NCBI GenBank assembly: GCA_021521415.1
Contig: JAIQDT010003856.1
Coordinates: 186,001 to 250,000 of the forward strand
Source of the DNA: Bidens hawaiensis
Taxonomy: Eukaryota > Streptophyta > Magnoliopsida > Asterales > Asteraceae
Reading direction: 5' to 3'
DNA length: 64,000 nucleotides
Shown: positions 34,472-47,039 of the stretch, piece after piece
Layout: each line of letters starts with the position of its first letter
Position numbering within the stretch: the stretch's first letter is position 1
Notes under the pieces: model-generated
Told to the model about the DNA's origin: nothing
Databases searched by the model: none
The model's input: only the letters and a program-made list of their open reading frames with translations
Position numbers and translations under genes: made by a program

Positions 34472-36333
34472 TGTTGGCAACAATAACTACATCATAACTC
34501 TTTCCAAGGCCAATTATAAGCCAATCGGGATTGATTTTGGGAAACCAACGGGACGGTTTACAAATGGAAGAACTGTTGTAGACATTACAGGTGGTAGTCT
34601 GGATTATTAAAATCCAAATTTTCTATTATTATTATTATTATTATTATTTTATCTAACTGCGCGCAATTGCTTTTAGTTTGATAGTTATCAACATTTATGT
34701 GTTTAGGAAAATCGTTGGGCTTCAAAACCTTTCCTTCTCCGTACCTAGCTCCAAGCACCCGTGGTCCGGTGGTTCTGAAAGGTGTGAATTATGCATCTGG
34801 ATCTAGTGGAATCCTGGATGAATCAGGAGCAAACTAGGTAAGTTTCAGTTGCTTTAAGTAAGCAATTAACTAATATGATGTTTCATTTTTGTACATTTTA
34901 AAAGTGTTTGTTTTTATTAAAGATTGGTAGAATTCCTATGGATGCACAACTAAAGAACTTTGCAAAGACAAGACAGGAGATAATATCAAGCATAGGTACA
35001 CCGGCGTCAGTTAAGTTGTTTGCTACTGTTCTCTTCACCGTTACAACGGGTTCAAACGACTTCATCAATAACTACTTGCAACCAGGACTTACAAGCCTAC
35101 TTCCACCCGAAACATTCATCAGAACCATGATTTCCACATTTACAAGGCAACTTACGGTAATTAAACTCCGTCAAACCCTTAGCCTAGGGTGCCAGTGCCA
35201 GCACTTTATAATTTATGATACCAAAGAATACTCCATTTTGAATACAACTTCGCCTTTGACAAAAATTTTATACAGGAGTATCAAGAAAAACATTATACAC
35301 ACATGCGGAAACTATAAAAACAAAGACCAGTACCAATCGATAATACTAAGACCGCCACCGATGTTGTTCGGTCGGAATTGGTTCAGTTCGTCACGGTACT
35401 GTTAGGGTATCAATACCCTTGAACTAATTATACTAAAAAATGCTTTATTTGAATACAATTATGTTTTAACAAAACTTTTGCTAATATGTCAAAAATAAAT
35501 TTAAACACATCCGCTTATTCGGTTTTTCCAAATAAAGTTAGTGAATGCAAGTTATCACAGATATATCAGAGTGAATAATTAATGGGTTAAAATGCATATT
35601 ATTTATAATATAAGGGAGAAAAATGAAAGGTTAAAATAAAAACCTGATTGAGTTATTCTTTTTTGCATATATATAACTAGTGGAATTCTGTGCCTGTTCG
35701 ATTTTTGAATAGAGCTTTCATTCATAGTTAGTTTTTATTATAACATACAGAGTCTCTATTACATGGGTGCTCGCAAGATATTGGTAACAAATGTTCCCCC
35801 AATTGGATGTTGTCCATATGAAAGGGATCATAACCCATTTTCAATAAAAGCATGCGTAGCTTCTCCAAACGACCTAGCAAAACAATACAATCACCAGTTG
35901 AACCAAACTCTTATAGATTTAACAAACACGCTAAAAGGATCGACATTCGTTTATGCGGATGTGTATCGTATTCTTGATGATATAGTTCAAAACTATGAAT
36001 CATATGGTGAGTAATATATCTACAATATACAAAAGTAAGGGTGATAATTTACTGACATTCTTAGCTTACATCGTATTTTTCTTGTTATAGATTTTGAAAT
36101 CGTAGATCGTGCATGCTACCGCATGCTTGGCTTGCATGGTGGTATGGTTCCATGTATGCAACATGCTAAGATTTGTGAAGATAGATCAAAGTACGTATTT
36201 TGGGACTGGTTTCATGTTACGGAAGCGACCAGTCTTATCATTGCAAAACGTATTCTGGACGGAGTGATTAATGATATTTCGCCATTTAACGTTCGAGCGC
36301 TCTCCAAAATTTGAAACAAACCCTTGTCTCAGA

Positions 36334-36540
36334 TAATTGAATGAATATGAATTATGGAATAGTACCAAATATAAAGGCTATATTCGATTGATTACAATCG
36401 AATTTCTTATTTTATTTTATTTATCTTATTTCTTTTTTATAGGAGATCTTGTTTATCTCTATTTATATTAACATCTCTTGTACTTCCTTTTTTGTTCTGA
36501 TGAGAAATAAGATCGACCCTCGTACCATTATCTTGTTCAT
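36334..36540 (+). repeat. 5' LTR remnant of a second Copia element
   Basis: AT-rich segment with ATAGGAGATC and TCTTTTTTATAGG, ending CTTGTTCA directly before the primer site TGGTATCAGAGCG at 36541. Its left end is uncertain, and no 3' LTR was found. Confidence 0.6.
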
Positions 36541-38250
36541 GGTATCAGAGCGGGTTCCGTCCTAAACCCTAGTTTTTTTGCTGTCATCCCACATGCGATG
36601 GTCGGAGACAAAACCCCAGATCAGAGAACGACACTGGAAGTTACATCAATCATAACTCATCTTTCTAGTTGTTGTCCTCCGTGAAACATAACTTCAACAT
36701 AAAACCAAAGACGGTCCAAAAGGACCTGGCCCTTTAGATTCCGTAGAACACTGTATTTTTTGTGATAGAGATGGTCATACACTTGAAAGGTGTTTAAAGT
36801 TGATCAGATACCTTAAATGGTGTCCCGAAAGAAGGGAGAGAAAACCAAACCCAAATCCTCTGTAGTTGATTCTGAGCCGAGCCCTATCTCGGGATTAGCA
36901 AAGGAACAATACCAATGGTTTGTTAATTAATTTGTTTGGCAATGGTAACAAGGCAAGTGTAGGACCGGATGCTAACGTTGCCCATACACCCATGGCTAAC
37001 CAAGAAGGTAATATTAATCTTAAAGAAAATTTGGTGGTTGATTCGGGAACCACGGATCACAACACCCGCATGGACATGGTTCTAAACAGCCTTGTTCATA
37101 GATCACACGAACTGCCAGTGATCATACCAAATGGTGAGAGGGTGGCGGTTGAAGGAAGAGGAGATCATACTTTGCCCAATGGGACATCAGTTCAAGGAAT
37201 ACTACACTTGCCGGATTTTGATTGCAACTTGTTGTATGTCAGTAAATTATCAACTGATCTCCAATATGTGGTAACATTCTTTCCTGATTTCTTTTTTATG
37301 CATGGATTACATTCGAGGACATTGATTGGATCGTGTAAGTGCAAGGATGGTCTTTACAATATGAAGATGGGGAAACAAGAGAGAGGCTATGGCAACAACC
37401 ATCGATGTATGGCACAGTTGTTTAGGTCATGCATCCAATTCTAAACTTAGTCACGTTGATTTTTTGAACTCTTTGAAAGAAAAGATATATTTTGTGATTC
37501 ATATATTATAGGCTAAACATACAAGACTTCCTTTTCTAATCAGTTCTATAAAGATGAGTGGCTGGTTTAATTTAATACGCCGTGATATTTGGGGAAATAT
37601 CGAACTTTGTTTCTCACACAAGCTACCTATTTTCTCATTATTGTTGATGACTTTAGTAGAGCCATTTGAGTGTTTCTACTCAAACAAAAAAGTGAAGCTA
37701 GTATGTGTTTGAATAATTCCATAAGATGGGAAAACACAGTTTGATAAGCAAATAAAAATAGTTAATTAGGTGTGACAATGGTGGAGAGTTTGTTTCCAAC
37801 AACATGCATGACTTCTATCTAAAGGAAGGTATTGTCTTGGAATTAACCTATCCACACACACCGCAAAACAAAACGGTGTTGTAGAAATGAAGCATAGACA
37901 TCTACTTGCAACAGCTCGTGCCTTAAGGTTCGAAGCAAATCTCCCAACCAAGTTTTGGGGAGAATGCATATTGACGGCCGCTTATATAGTTAATTCGTTG
38001 CCTTATGAGGTTATTGAAAATTAAACCCCCTATGAAGTATTATACAATCAAAAACCTGATTACAGAGACCGGGTTTTTTTAGGAAACCCAATGGGCACCA
38101 AAGGATACAAAATATATGACATAAAACGAGACAAAATTGTTGTCTCAAGAGATATGAAATTTATTGAGCCAATTTTAAAAAAACGTGACCCGCTCAGATC
38201 TGGAGGAAGAATTTTTTTAATTCCCCATAGAATGGGCCACAACTAATGAA
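36541..38250 (+). pseudogene. Second Copia gag-pol remnant (Ale-like style)
   Basis: After the primer site come a zinc knuckle CIFCDRDGHTLERC near 36755, the protease LVVDSGTTDHNT (about 37032) and VPDGILHLPDF-like pre-integrase sequence (GILHLPDFDCNLLYVSKL). Integrase fragments follow in shifted frames: LGHASNSKLSH, CDNGGEFVSNN, YPHTPQNKT and AAYIVNSLP. The C-terminal integrase end GYKIYDIKRDKIVVSRDMKF is near 38100. Reverse transcriptase is absent. Many stops make it a dead fragment just downstream of the first GDSL gene. Confidence 0.8.
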
Positions 38251-38559
38251 AATCTGGAACACATGGCCCAAAACCAGGAGAAAACTTGCATGTCAAAGAC
38301 CCCGAGCCCAACATAATATCTAATCTACCTTTGCATTCAAAAAATCAAGATCATGATGATGGTCCAATTTCTAGGTTTGATAGTGGGCTTGACAATGGCT
38401 CTAATTCCAGTGAAGAAATTGGGAATAATATTGATTTCAACGTTGATTATGATATTGGGTCGAATGAGGGTCCAACAAACACTGATCCCATTGAAAATTT
38501 GGTTGAAAATATTAGCTAGTAAAGAGAAAACAAAATATTAGACAACCAAAGCATATTCC

Positions 38560-39240
38560 AACTACGATGTTAGTCGCCCCCTTCTTTAGATAGTAAAGAG
38601 AAAACAAAATCTTTGAGAGAAAAAAACAGATGTAGACGGGAGGTCAAATCCGGCAGCGACGCTATGAGGTTGTCAGGTCTTAAATCAGATTTTTATCCAT
38701 ACCCGGTTAAGGGTAGAAGAAAAGGAGGAGGATGAGATGAAGAAGAAGAAGATTGAGGTAGAAGTTGTGTTTGAAGCAAGTGAGAGACTCGATTCATCTG
38801 CAGATGAATGTTTATTGGAAAAAATTATCAGATCTGGATTTGAAATTTGAAAGAGAGAGAGAGAGAGAGATGAGCCTTATCATAAATCTTCTTCAAGAAG
38901 ATTCAAGGGAAATGGGGAGACCTGGACTCACATTTGATGAACACATGGTAAATAAAACCACACGTGTCCCAAATGAATGTGGGGTGACACGTGTCAGTAC
39001 CTGTTTTCATTTATTATATACTAGTCTGAGACTCGTGGAATTGATGAAAATGTTAAACTATAAACATTAAGCAAAATAAAATCAACAACACAATTATCAT
39101 ATATTGTTAACACAACTACAATTTACATTAAAATTATAGAAATTGCAAAACAAACATTACACAATTATTTTACAAATAAGTAAAAATTTCGTTTTATAGT
39201 ACATTTGTGGTTGTATTGGTTAATATACCTTATTCATCAA
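38560..39240. other. Unassigned stretch with (GA)n run
   Basis: Holds a short (GA)n at about 38853-38870 and a pair of inverted ACACGTGTC (G-box core CACGTG) sites at about 38962 and 38988. No gene is convincing. Confidence 0.5.
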
Positions 39241-39249
39241 TTTTATGGA

Positions 39250-41919
39250 TCATTCTTCCATTGCTTGAGATCCAGTTACGGCTTTAGACCCTTTCTTCTT
39301 ATTCTTCTTCCTCACTTTTTTCCTTTTTTATTCTTCAGTGCTGGTTTTTCATCATAAAAAGCTGCGTGTTTTGTAAATGTTGGTGTAAGGTCGCCAATGC
39401 ATCAGCTTGGAAAGCGGGATTGTTAAGAACCGTTTTCAACCAGTTCATCTCTTTCATTCTTATTAATAAACAATAGATAAAAAAAAAAAGTACGCGTACA
39501 TGAAACATAACACGTACATGAAACATAAAAAAATGTTCTTGAATTAAAATGAAGCACTTGAAGTCTGCATGTGTTTCTTTCTTGGAAGATATTATGTCGG
39601 CCGTCGGGTAAGAACTCGGCTAATGATAAATTATATGCTTTTATTTCTTTTGTCAGGTTCTAATCTTTTTCTTCATGTAGACAATAATAAAGAATGAGCA
39701 ATCATTAAGCAACAAAGATAATTGTTACACTTTTATGAAAAAAAAGCAAGTGAATTACAAAAATTAATTAACCTTCTTGATTGCCTTTCGAGCACCTAAA
39801 GCAACTGCTTCTCTAGCATCTGCACTTATAGTTCATGCAATACATTAATGTCCCATTTTAAATATGTAAAAAAATATAGAATATAAAATTTAAATTCAAG
39901 ACTATGTACGTCTTATTGAAAGAATGAATTAGAAAGAAAACATACTTGAACAGAGCTCCAGTTTCTTCTCAAATTTTCGATTAGGATGCTTGGCTTCATC
40001 CTTTTTTCTGTAATAATAGGAAAGGCAAAACAAGATAAAAGAAAATTGCTAATTAAATTAACATTAAAACATATTGAAGTATTTAATAACAAATTTAACT
40101 TGTAAGATGCAAAATCACAAATTGTGAGTTTGTCTTTTCCATTGTTGAAGTCATAGTTATCAAATGCGTTAGGCGCACTCAAGACGCATGGGCCTCTCTG
40201 CGGGCATAGACGCAAGGCGCAAAAAAAAACGTGGGCCTCAAATAAAAAAAACGCAATTAAAGAAAAAAATATAAAAAGTATTTTGTTATCGAAAATATCA
40301 CTTTTTAAGTGTGGAATTTACTAACCAAAGCTTATTGTTCTTCAAGTCAATCATAATTTAAAAATAAAACATGTTTCAAGCTGCTGGTTTATCAATCCAA
40401 TCTATAAAAGCAATATACATCTAAATATCTAACCAATTAACACATATCATCAAAGATTTCAAATAACACAAACAATAAATATACTGTGGTATGCTATCTA
40501 AAAATTAAAATAGCATCAACTGATAGATTGTTGATATTTTACAGTTTACACACAAATTTGTGTCATGATTAAAACAAAGGAACTTCATAATCATTAATAA
40601 AAAGCATGCATCTTAAAAAAAAAACATGAGAATCGATCATTACTGTTACTAACATATCCCAATTGTCGATCATTATAATATTGGAGTTACTGCTTACTAT
40701 AGTTAATTTGACTGATTTTAGGTAAGTTGTTTAATTTAATTGGAGTAAGTGATAAATCAAAACCAAATCAAGCTAAAAAAATCAAAAAAAATGGCAACTA
40801 CCGATTAATTTCCTAAAAAACCGCATGTAGTCAAGGGAGTCAATTAAGGAGCGCTCCGGTTAAAAAAACCGCCTAGGCCCAGAGGCGCTGCGCTTTTGAT
40901 TATTGGCTGAAGTTGTTATAAAGCATATGCTTTTAAAAAACACTAAATTTCACGGATTAAAAAAGATGATGTCAGAGTTGACTTAACTATTATATTAACA
41001 GGGAGTGGTTTCGTAGAATGTAAAGAAATTGCAATCCGTATACAAATCAGTGCTTAAACAAAGCTAGTATGACTTTAACATGTTCATGATAAAACATGCA
41101 ATTTTTAAAAAGTATCAATTTGATTGGGGTCAATAAAAGTTCTAACATATATGCGTTTGACTAAAAATAATAATTATAGTAACTATATTAACTCATAGAG
41201 ATAGGTATAGGTGCATATATTTTTCTTATAAGATAAAAAAAATGCATAAACATAACAAAGATAGATACTGTTCGTTTATTAAAATATAGGTACCATTTGT
41301 TTATATGTTGAGAACAAAAGTAGCCCTGGATGTAAATTGAGCATTGCATATGAAATCCAAAAATAATAGCACACACTGCAAATTAATAATCACATACATA
41401 TCACATGATATAACATGTAAAGATAACACTTTGATGAACACTTAATATTATACCTCCATTTACAATGCGGAAAACCTTATGTGTTGCCCGCCTATATTCT
41501 GGCACTCCGATTTCAATCCTAATCAACTGAAACTGTAATAACAAACACAAAACAATCATTACCAATTCATCATTTCTACACATCAAACACAAATTAAAAA
41601 TAGCAATTATCATTTCTACACATCCAATAATGCCCGTGGTTATCGTGGAGAAGAAGAGGGTAACAATTAACAATTGCATAACAGAAATTATAAATCTGAA
41701 ACACTTCAAATGTAAAACTAATCAAACATCAAAAGGATTTCAAGCATGAAAATTGATGGATCTAAAGGAGGGAACTGGAAGTTACCTGATAATAAGAAGC
41801 AAGGGAAAATGGGTGACGATTGATATTCCCGTTGATCAGAATAAGACATCATATAGCAATTGAAGAATGATTATGAATGTAAGATGCAAAATCACTAACC
41901 ATGAGCTTGTCTTTCCCAT
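39250..41919 (-). pseudogene. SLX9-like ribosome-biogenesis factor pseudogene
   Basis: Minus-strand pieces read in order like a plant SLX9-type nucleolar protein. They are MGKTSS at 41919; KDEAKHPNRKFEKKLELCS at about 40010-39950; AREAVALGARKAIKK at about 39825-39780; then KAYNLSLAEFLPD near 39640; VLNNPAFQADALATLHQHLQ near 39430-39370; and a basic tail KKNKKKGSKAVTG ending at TGA 39250. In the family, SLX9 acts in small-subunit pre-rRNA processing. A TGA inside the basic block before KAYNLS and a frame shift after HLQNTQ argue for a pseudogene. The assignment is from memory of the family pattern; no search was done. Confidence 0.5.
40147..40908. mobile_element. Non-autonomous TIR element in an SLX9-like intron
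   Basis: Left end ATAGTTATCAAATGCGTTAG and the right end read backwards (AATAATCAAAAGCGCAGCG) are imperfect inverted repeats, with GGCGC and GGGCCT motifs near both ends. Flanks share TGAAGT with mismatches, so the duplication is unclear. There is no ORF. Boundaries are approximate. Confidence 0.5.
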
Positions 41920-42264
41920 TGCTGAAGTTGTAAATCGGCAGCGGGTGGAGATGAACGGTCTCACACCAGTAATCGGAGAACGAAGAAGGCAAATAGCAAT
42001 CAGTTCTGCAACAATCGCAACGACAGGGTTTGTAATCGGTGACGGGCTACATACAATTGTGTTGTGTTGAATGAAATTAACTAAACTGGGTTATAGTAGT
42101 ATATAAATCCAAAGTATAATATCCGGGTCAAATAATTACCTACGCGAGATCCGTTAAAAGAAACCATATTTGAAAACGGGTTTAAAATGGTGAGAATGAT
42201 CAAGAGAGTGACAAGTGGCAATAAGTGGTATTCTTTTATTAGAGTAGATAGATAGAGATAGAGA

Positions 42265-43150
42265 TTAGAGGTGGCAAATGGGTTGGTTTGGGTCGTAACG
42301 GGTCATGGGTTAGAACGGGTTATGATTGAAACGGGTTAGGGTCGAAACAGATCACTTAAAAAAACGGTTGTTTTGGTTCGGTAGGAACGGGTTACGGTCA
42401 ATAGGTTCAGGTTAGAACGGGTCAAAACGGGTTTCATGTCAGTTTTTTTTGGACCAACGAATCAGCGCGTTTTCAACACGTTACAGCTAGTTTTGACATC
42501 AAAAGCTCGTTTAAGTGATTTTTTCAGTTCGTTTCTGCACTTAACAACTCGTTTAAGCGATTTTTCAGTTCTTTTCAGCACCTAACAGCTCGTTTAAGCG
42601 GTTTTTCAGTTTGTTTCAGCATCTAACAGCTCGTTTAAGCGGTTTTCAGTTCGTTTCAGCACCTAACAGCTCGTTTAAGCGATTTTTCAGTTCGTTTCAG
42701 CGCCTAACAGGTCGTTTAAGCGATTTTTCAGTTCGTTTCAGCACCTGACAGCTCGTTTAAGCGATTTTTCAGTTCGTTTCAGCACCTAACAGCTCATTTA
42801 AGCGATTTTTCAGTTCGTTTCAGCACTTAACAGCTCGTTTAAGCGATTTTTCAGTTCGTTTCAGCACTTAACAGCTTGTTTCAGTACGTTTTGACCAAAA
42901 TGAGCTGTTTTGGTTCTGGTCGAAACGTGTTATGGTCAACAGGTTCGGGTCAGAACGGGTCCGGGTCGGAATGGGTCCAAGTCGGAAAGGTCAAAACGGG
43001 TTTCGGGTCGGGTTTTTTTTGTTTGTTGAACGAGGACAACGGACAAAACGTTTTGGTTTTTTCACTTCTTTTGTTTTTGTTTTATATTTTGAATTATGGT
43101 TTTTTTAAATTTTTTTTGAATTTTGTTTGAGGGTTTTTTTAAAAAAAATC
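42265..43150. repeat. GGGT-rich repeat block containing a minisatellite
   Basis: Starts AGAGGTGGCAAATGGGTTGG and is built of AACGGGTCAGGTT-like motifs on both sides of the 41-bp array. Similar AACGGGTCA text recurs at 44804-45200. It looks like a MITE-derived repeat, but a matching right terminus was not found. Confidence 0.5.
42500..42880. repeat. 41-bp minisatellite, nine copies
   Basis: Unit begins CAGCTCGTTTAAGCGATTTT and continues CAGTTCGTTTCAGCACCTAA. Nine copies plus a partial one, mostly one to three changes each. Confidence 0.9.
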
Positions 43151-43189
43151 TAGATTACCTGCTATTCAGATAAAATATCTTGGTATGTA

Positions 43190-45294
43190 CATAAAAGATG
43201 AAAAAAGTGAGCTCAGTTTTGGAAGGTAGATCCGTTGGTGGATCGAGCATTGTTGACGGTCAACTGGAGTTGATGCTTCATAGGTACATCTTTCCTTGAT
43301 GATGCCATTAGTTCTCACAGTTAACATTTAAACAATTTTGACCAACAAAAGTGGAAAAATAACCACTGAAACTTTTTTTTACTAAAGAGATAATGAAATT
43401 ATATGATAATGCGTGGCCAAAAATAAGTAGTTTGATTGATATTTGTCAAATAACTTTTGACTTTTTGTAAAATTTGAAGTCAACCCGTTGACTTTTATTC
43501 ATATAAGTAGTTGGATTGTTATTTGCTAAAAAAATTATTTGGTTTAATCAAGCCGTGTAATGGGACGGAAAATGGTCATACGAGTCATATGACTTTGTCA
43601 TTGGTCACATCATATGAGCCACATGATTTGCCCCTCATACAAGCCATATGAACATTGTTCCGCCTATCATGCAACCCGTATGGATCATACGGTCCATATG
43701 AAATGTTAGTGGTGTTTCACAAACATCGTGTATCCTTTATATTGATATAACAGGCCAGGGAGCCATTAAGATAAGGGTTTCATGGTCAGGAGAAAGCCAC
43801 CTCAAAGAAGCTGCAAGGTGGATAGGGGCCAACTTTTTGTTTCATCATGTAAAAAAAGGCTTTTATTTTCGGGTCAAATTTAACCCGTTGTTAGGATTCA
43901 CTCTTTAATTCACTAATGGATCAAAAATGGTTTTTGTAATCTGGATGGTTTTGGTAGGTCTGCCTCAATGTGACCCAGGATAGATTTTTTCATACATAGC
44001 AGGTAAGCTCAGTTCAGTTTTCTGTCATGCTTTTTAGGTCCAGTCTTTTGGTTAATTTCGGGTATACGAGACTTATGCTCAGCCCTATGAATATTTGGAT
44101 GAAAAAATGCTTTACAAAATGGTTTATGGGTTTATTGTTAAATATGTGGTTTGGGAATGGTTCTTGGTTTTTAGTCGGATTGGCAGTATGTTTTTTTATA
44201 TAGTTTTTGGTGTTTTTTTCCCGGATATCGCAAATTAAAAGTTCTATGTTTTTGTTGAATTTGTGGTCAAGCAGTCAATTTTGATTATTTTGTCAAAGTT
44301 TGACCAGGAAAAGTCAAATGCATTTGTGGCTGATTGTTGCAGGGGAGCTCAAATGCTCTCACTTGACTCCAAATGAAGAACCAATATGCACAAATTTCAA
44401 ACACAATTCTTAACTTAACTATCATTTGTAAACCAATTTTGAGCAGCATTTCTTCAAAAAAAAATAATAAAGTAAGCAGCTGTCCACATGTTTTGCATGT
44501 GTTCATGATAGTTTATTTCAACTGTTGCTGGTTGGAACATATGTTAAATGCTACTAATAAAACATTGACAAAATAGTTACCTAATGCTAACTTTTTTTTT
44601 CATGATTCTATTTCCACAAACAGAGGGATATTAGCAGCAACAAAGGGGGTCTTTGCAGCGGTGCAACTCTTGGCAGCAGCAGAAGTATCCTGCCAAGGCG
44701 AGCAAGCGTTGGCGAGAGTAACAAATTATTCTATCTTTGCTCGACGTGTGGGTTGTTTAGGTACGTTTCTTATTTGCTTTTCTCTAACCTTTATGATCTT
44801 TAGGCCTGACAAAAACAATGTTAGGTTGGGTCACCGGCTAGAACGGGTCAGTTTAAAATATGTCCAATTTGGTTCGAGCCAAAACATGATTATGGTCAAA
44901 ATAGGTATAGGTGTAAAGGGGTTATGACTAAAAATAGGTTGGGATCAAAACAGGTTCTGAACAAAATAGGTCGGTGTCAAAATAGGTTATGACCAAGTTT
45001 TTTTTTTTTCAATGACTAAAATATGTTCGGGTCACAACGGGTCGATTTAATAAAAAATATGAACATGCCAAAATGGGTGGATTGGGTTTGGCAGAGGTAA
45101 CATGTCATATCGGGTGCGGGTCAGAACATATTTTGACCAAAATGAGTGAGGGTCAGAACGGGTTTTGATGAAATTGGGTATGGGCAGAAGTGGAAAAACA
45201 TTTTGGTCTTGATTAAATACAAGAAGGGTATATTGGGTATTTCAGATTAATGGCAATGCACACCCAAAATCGACTAACACTCCCAATATGTATC
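43190..45294. other. Intergenic stretch with possible exon-like pieces
   Basis: 43576-43705 repeats CATATGA-type motifs in both orientations. 44624-44760 is a 137-bp segment with an AG acceptor before and a GT donor after, open in two frames. 44804-45200 is GGGTCAAAACGGG-type repeat. No gene could be identified. Confidence 0.35.
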
Positions 45295-46296
45295 TGTAAC
45301 ATTCGTTACTTTTCAAACCCGAAAACCCGACCCATTTTAAATTTTCGGTAAATCAAGCTTCGTTGTATATGTTCGTCAACCGATTCATTTTGATGTTTCG
45401 ATGTATTCGTATAATTCTTTTATTTTATATATAATTATTGTTTATTTACTTAATAATACTTAACTCGCGTTATAGTCATTTTTCGTTGTTTATCTAATTC
45501 GTATTGTTCATTAACGAAACTCACAGTTCAAACGTGCATACTCAAACGAGTCCCGAACTAGCCGGGTATAATAAGAAAACGCATCCAAGTTTATAAACAT
45601 TTATCTTGTTTCTATACATTTCAAAGTACAAGGGTTCATTTGTAAATATACTTTATATTATGTTTTAAATCAATATGAAAGTCTAGGGGCCAAAGTACAA
45701 ATCATTTTAAAATATAATATAATAATAATAATAATAACAACAACCTAGCAGCCCTCCAGTCATCCTCCTTTCGTTTTTCCGGCGGGAACATCCGGTGGCC
45801 GGAAACGGCGCGGGAAAACCCATTAGCCGCTGTTTTAACTCCGTTTTATCCGGTAAACATACCAAACGATTTCTCCTCAAACGACAAACAATAATATAGG
45901 ATTAATTACATCATTAACAACCTAATAAACTCGTATTAATCACCAAGACTATCGGTTTATAATTAAAACTTCAATAACTCGAATACGACGCCAATCGGTT
46001 CAATTGAGACTGTGAGAAATTACTCAATCATCATACAAACTCATCCATATCAACAAATCAATCAAATATACTCTCTGTAACCTTTAAATTCTTCATCCCG
46101 TTTCTGATTCCAGCGAGGTCCGTTCACCTTCATTTCGGCACCAATCCAAGTAAGTTTTATATGGTTATGATTTGTTTCAACTGAAGAGGTATGTACCCGC
46201 CTCAACACCGAGCGAGGCGGGTCAACCCACAAGATATAGACAAGAGGCTTGAAATCAAGACATTATGAATGCACAAAGCCAAAACCTATGCGCATG

Positions 46297-46450
46297 GCGC
46301 ATATCACATATGCTCACGCATATCACATATGCTCATGCATCACATGCTCAGGCATCACATATGCTCAGGCACCACAGATGCTCAGGCATCACATATGCTC
46401 ACGCATCACATATGCTCACGCATATCACATATGCGCGTGGCGCATCCGCG
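46297..46450. repeat. CACATATGCTCAGGCAT tandem array (also 49023-49165)
   Basis: Roughly 18-bp units of CACATATGCTCACGCAT and variants in each LTR. The array is what makes several overlapping spurious His/Ala-rich reading frames here. Confidence 0.85.
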
Positions 46451-46839
46451 CGTGGCGCATATCACATGCTTGTGCATATCACATTTGCGCATGAAACATT
46501 TGCGCGTGAGAATAAAGAGAAGACCTCGCGCATCCTCAGGATTGGCGCATATCACACATGCACATAATCAACCTCGTCCTTATCCAAATCAGGATTAGGG
46601 CAACCTTGATTGTGCACGTCAGACAACCTTCCAGAAGGTATCTTTTTAAGGAATAAGAATATGCTGATGTTGACAGCTGCCAATGAAAGGTGGACAACTC
46701 AGCAAAACCTATGTGCTACCACGTGATTATAACCAATGAAAAAGCACCAGGTGTCCCAAGGACACGTGGCGCAAAGCAATTGGAGGAGGCCAACAAGGCC
46801 CTAACTGGGTCTAAGCCCAATCAGTGGAAACCCTAGCAC

Positions 46840-46847
46840 TATAAATA
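46840..46847 (+). promoter_or_regulatory. TATA box of the 5' LTR (copy at 49551-49558)
   Basis: TATAAATA in both LTRs, within CACTATAAATACCACATC, about 310 bp before the LTR end. Confidence 0.65.
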
Positions 46848-47039
46848 CCACATCAACTCCACAAGGAGAGGGACATCCAATAACACAATTACACAGTATT
46901 CAGCTATATCAAGCAATACACTCCAAATTCCTTACTCTCATATTATTATCTTCTCCTACAAACACTTATTCTCACACCGGAGGGTTACCCCAAAGAGGAC
47001 CCCTCTGTCCCTTTCTGAGGGGTAAGTTTACGGTGCTGT

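Larger units (their letters stand above)
27493..36314 (+). pseudogene. GDSL esterase/lipase gene disrupted by a Gypsy element
   Basis: GDSL enzymes are secreted serine esterases acting on lipids or acyl esters. The exons are 27493-27625 plus 34477-34590 (exon 1, split), 34707-34837, 34923-35156, 35751-36006 and 36091-36314. Phases match the intact paralog at 55727. Exon 1 has a signal-like hydrophobic start, then FIFGDSLVDV interrupted before GNNNYI. Later come VNYASGSSGIL (block II), TGSNDFINNY (block III) and FWDWFHVTEA with the catalytic Asp and His. Two lesions are seen: a 6.8-kb Tekay-like insertion with TGTTG duplication, and TAG as the last codon of exon 2, where the paralog has Phe. 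The rest of the frame is open, so loss looks recent. Confidence 0.9.

Noticed and set aside
35670..35700. Helitron end on the minus strand in GDSL intron 3 (ACTAG near GGAATTC)
   Set aside because: No convincing hairpin next to the CTAG.
38520..38700. 3' LTR for the second Copia remnant
   Set aside because: No similarity to 36334-36540; only two short AGTAAAGAGAAAACAAAAT repeats were seen.
46249..46598. Overlapping His/Ala/Tyr-rich reading frames in three frames (and again at 48975-49309)
   Set aside because: They are translations of the CATATGCTCAGGCAT array in the LTRs; being open in all frames is a property of the repeat.
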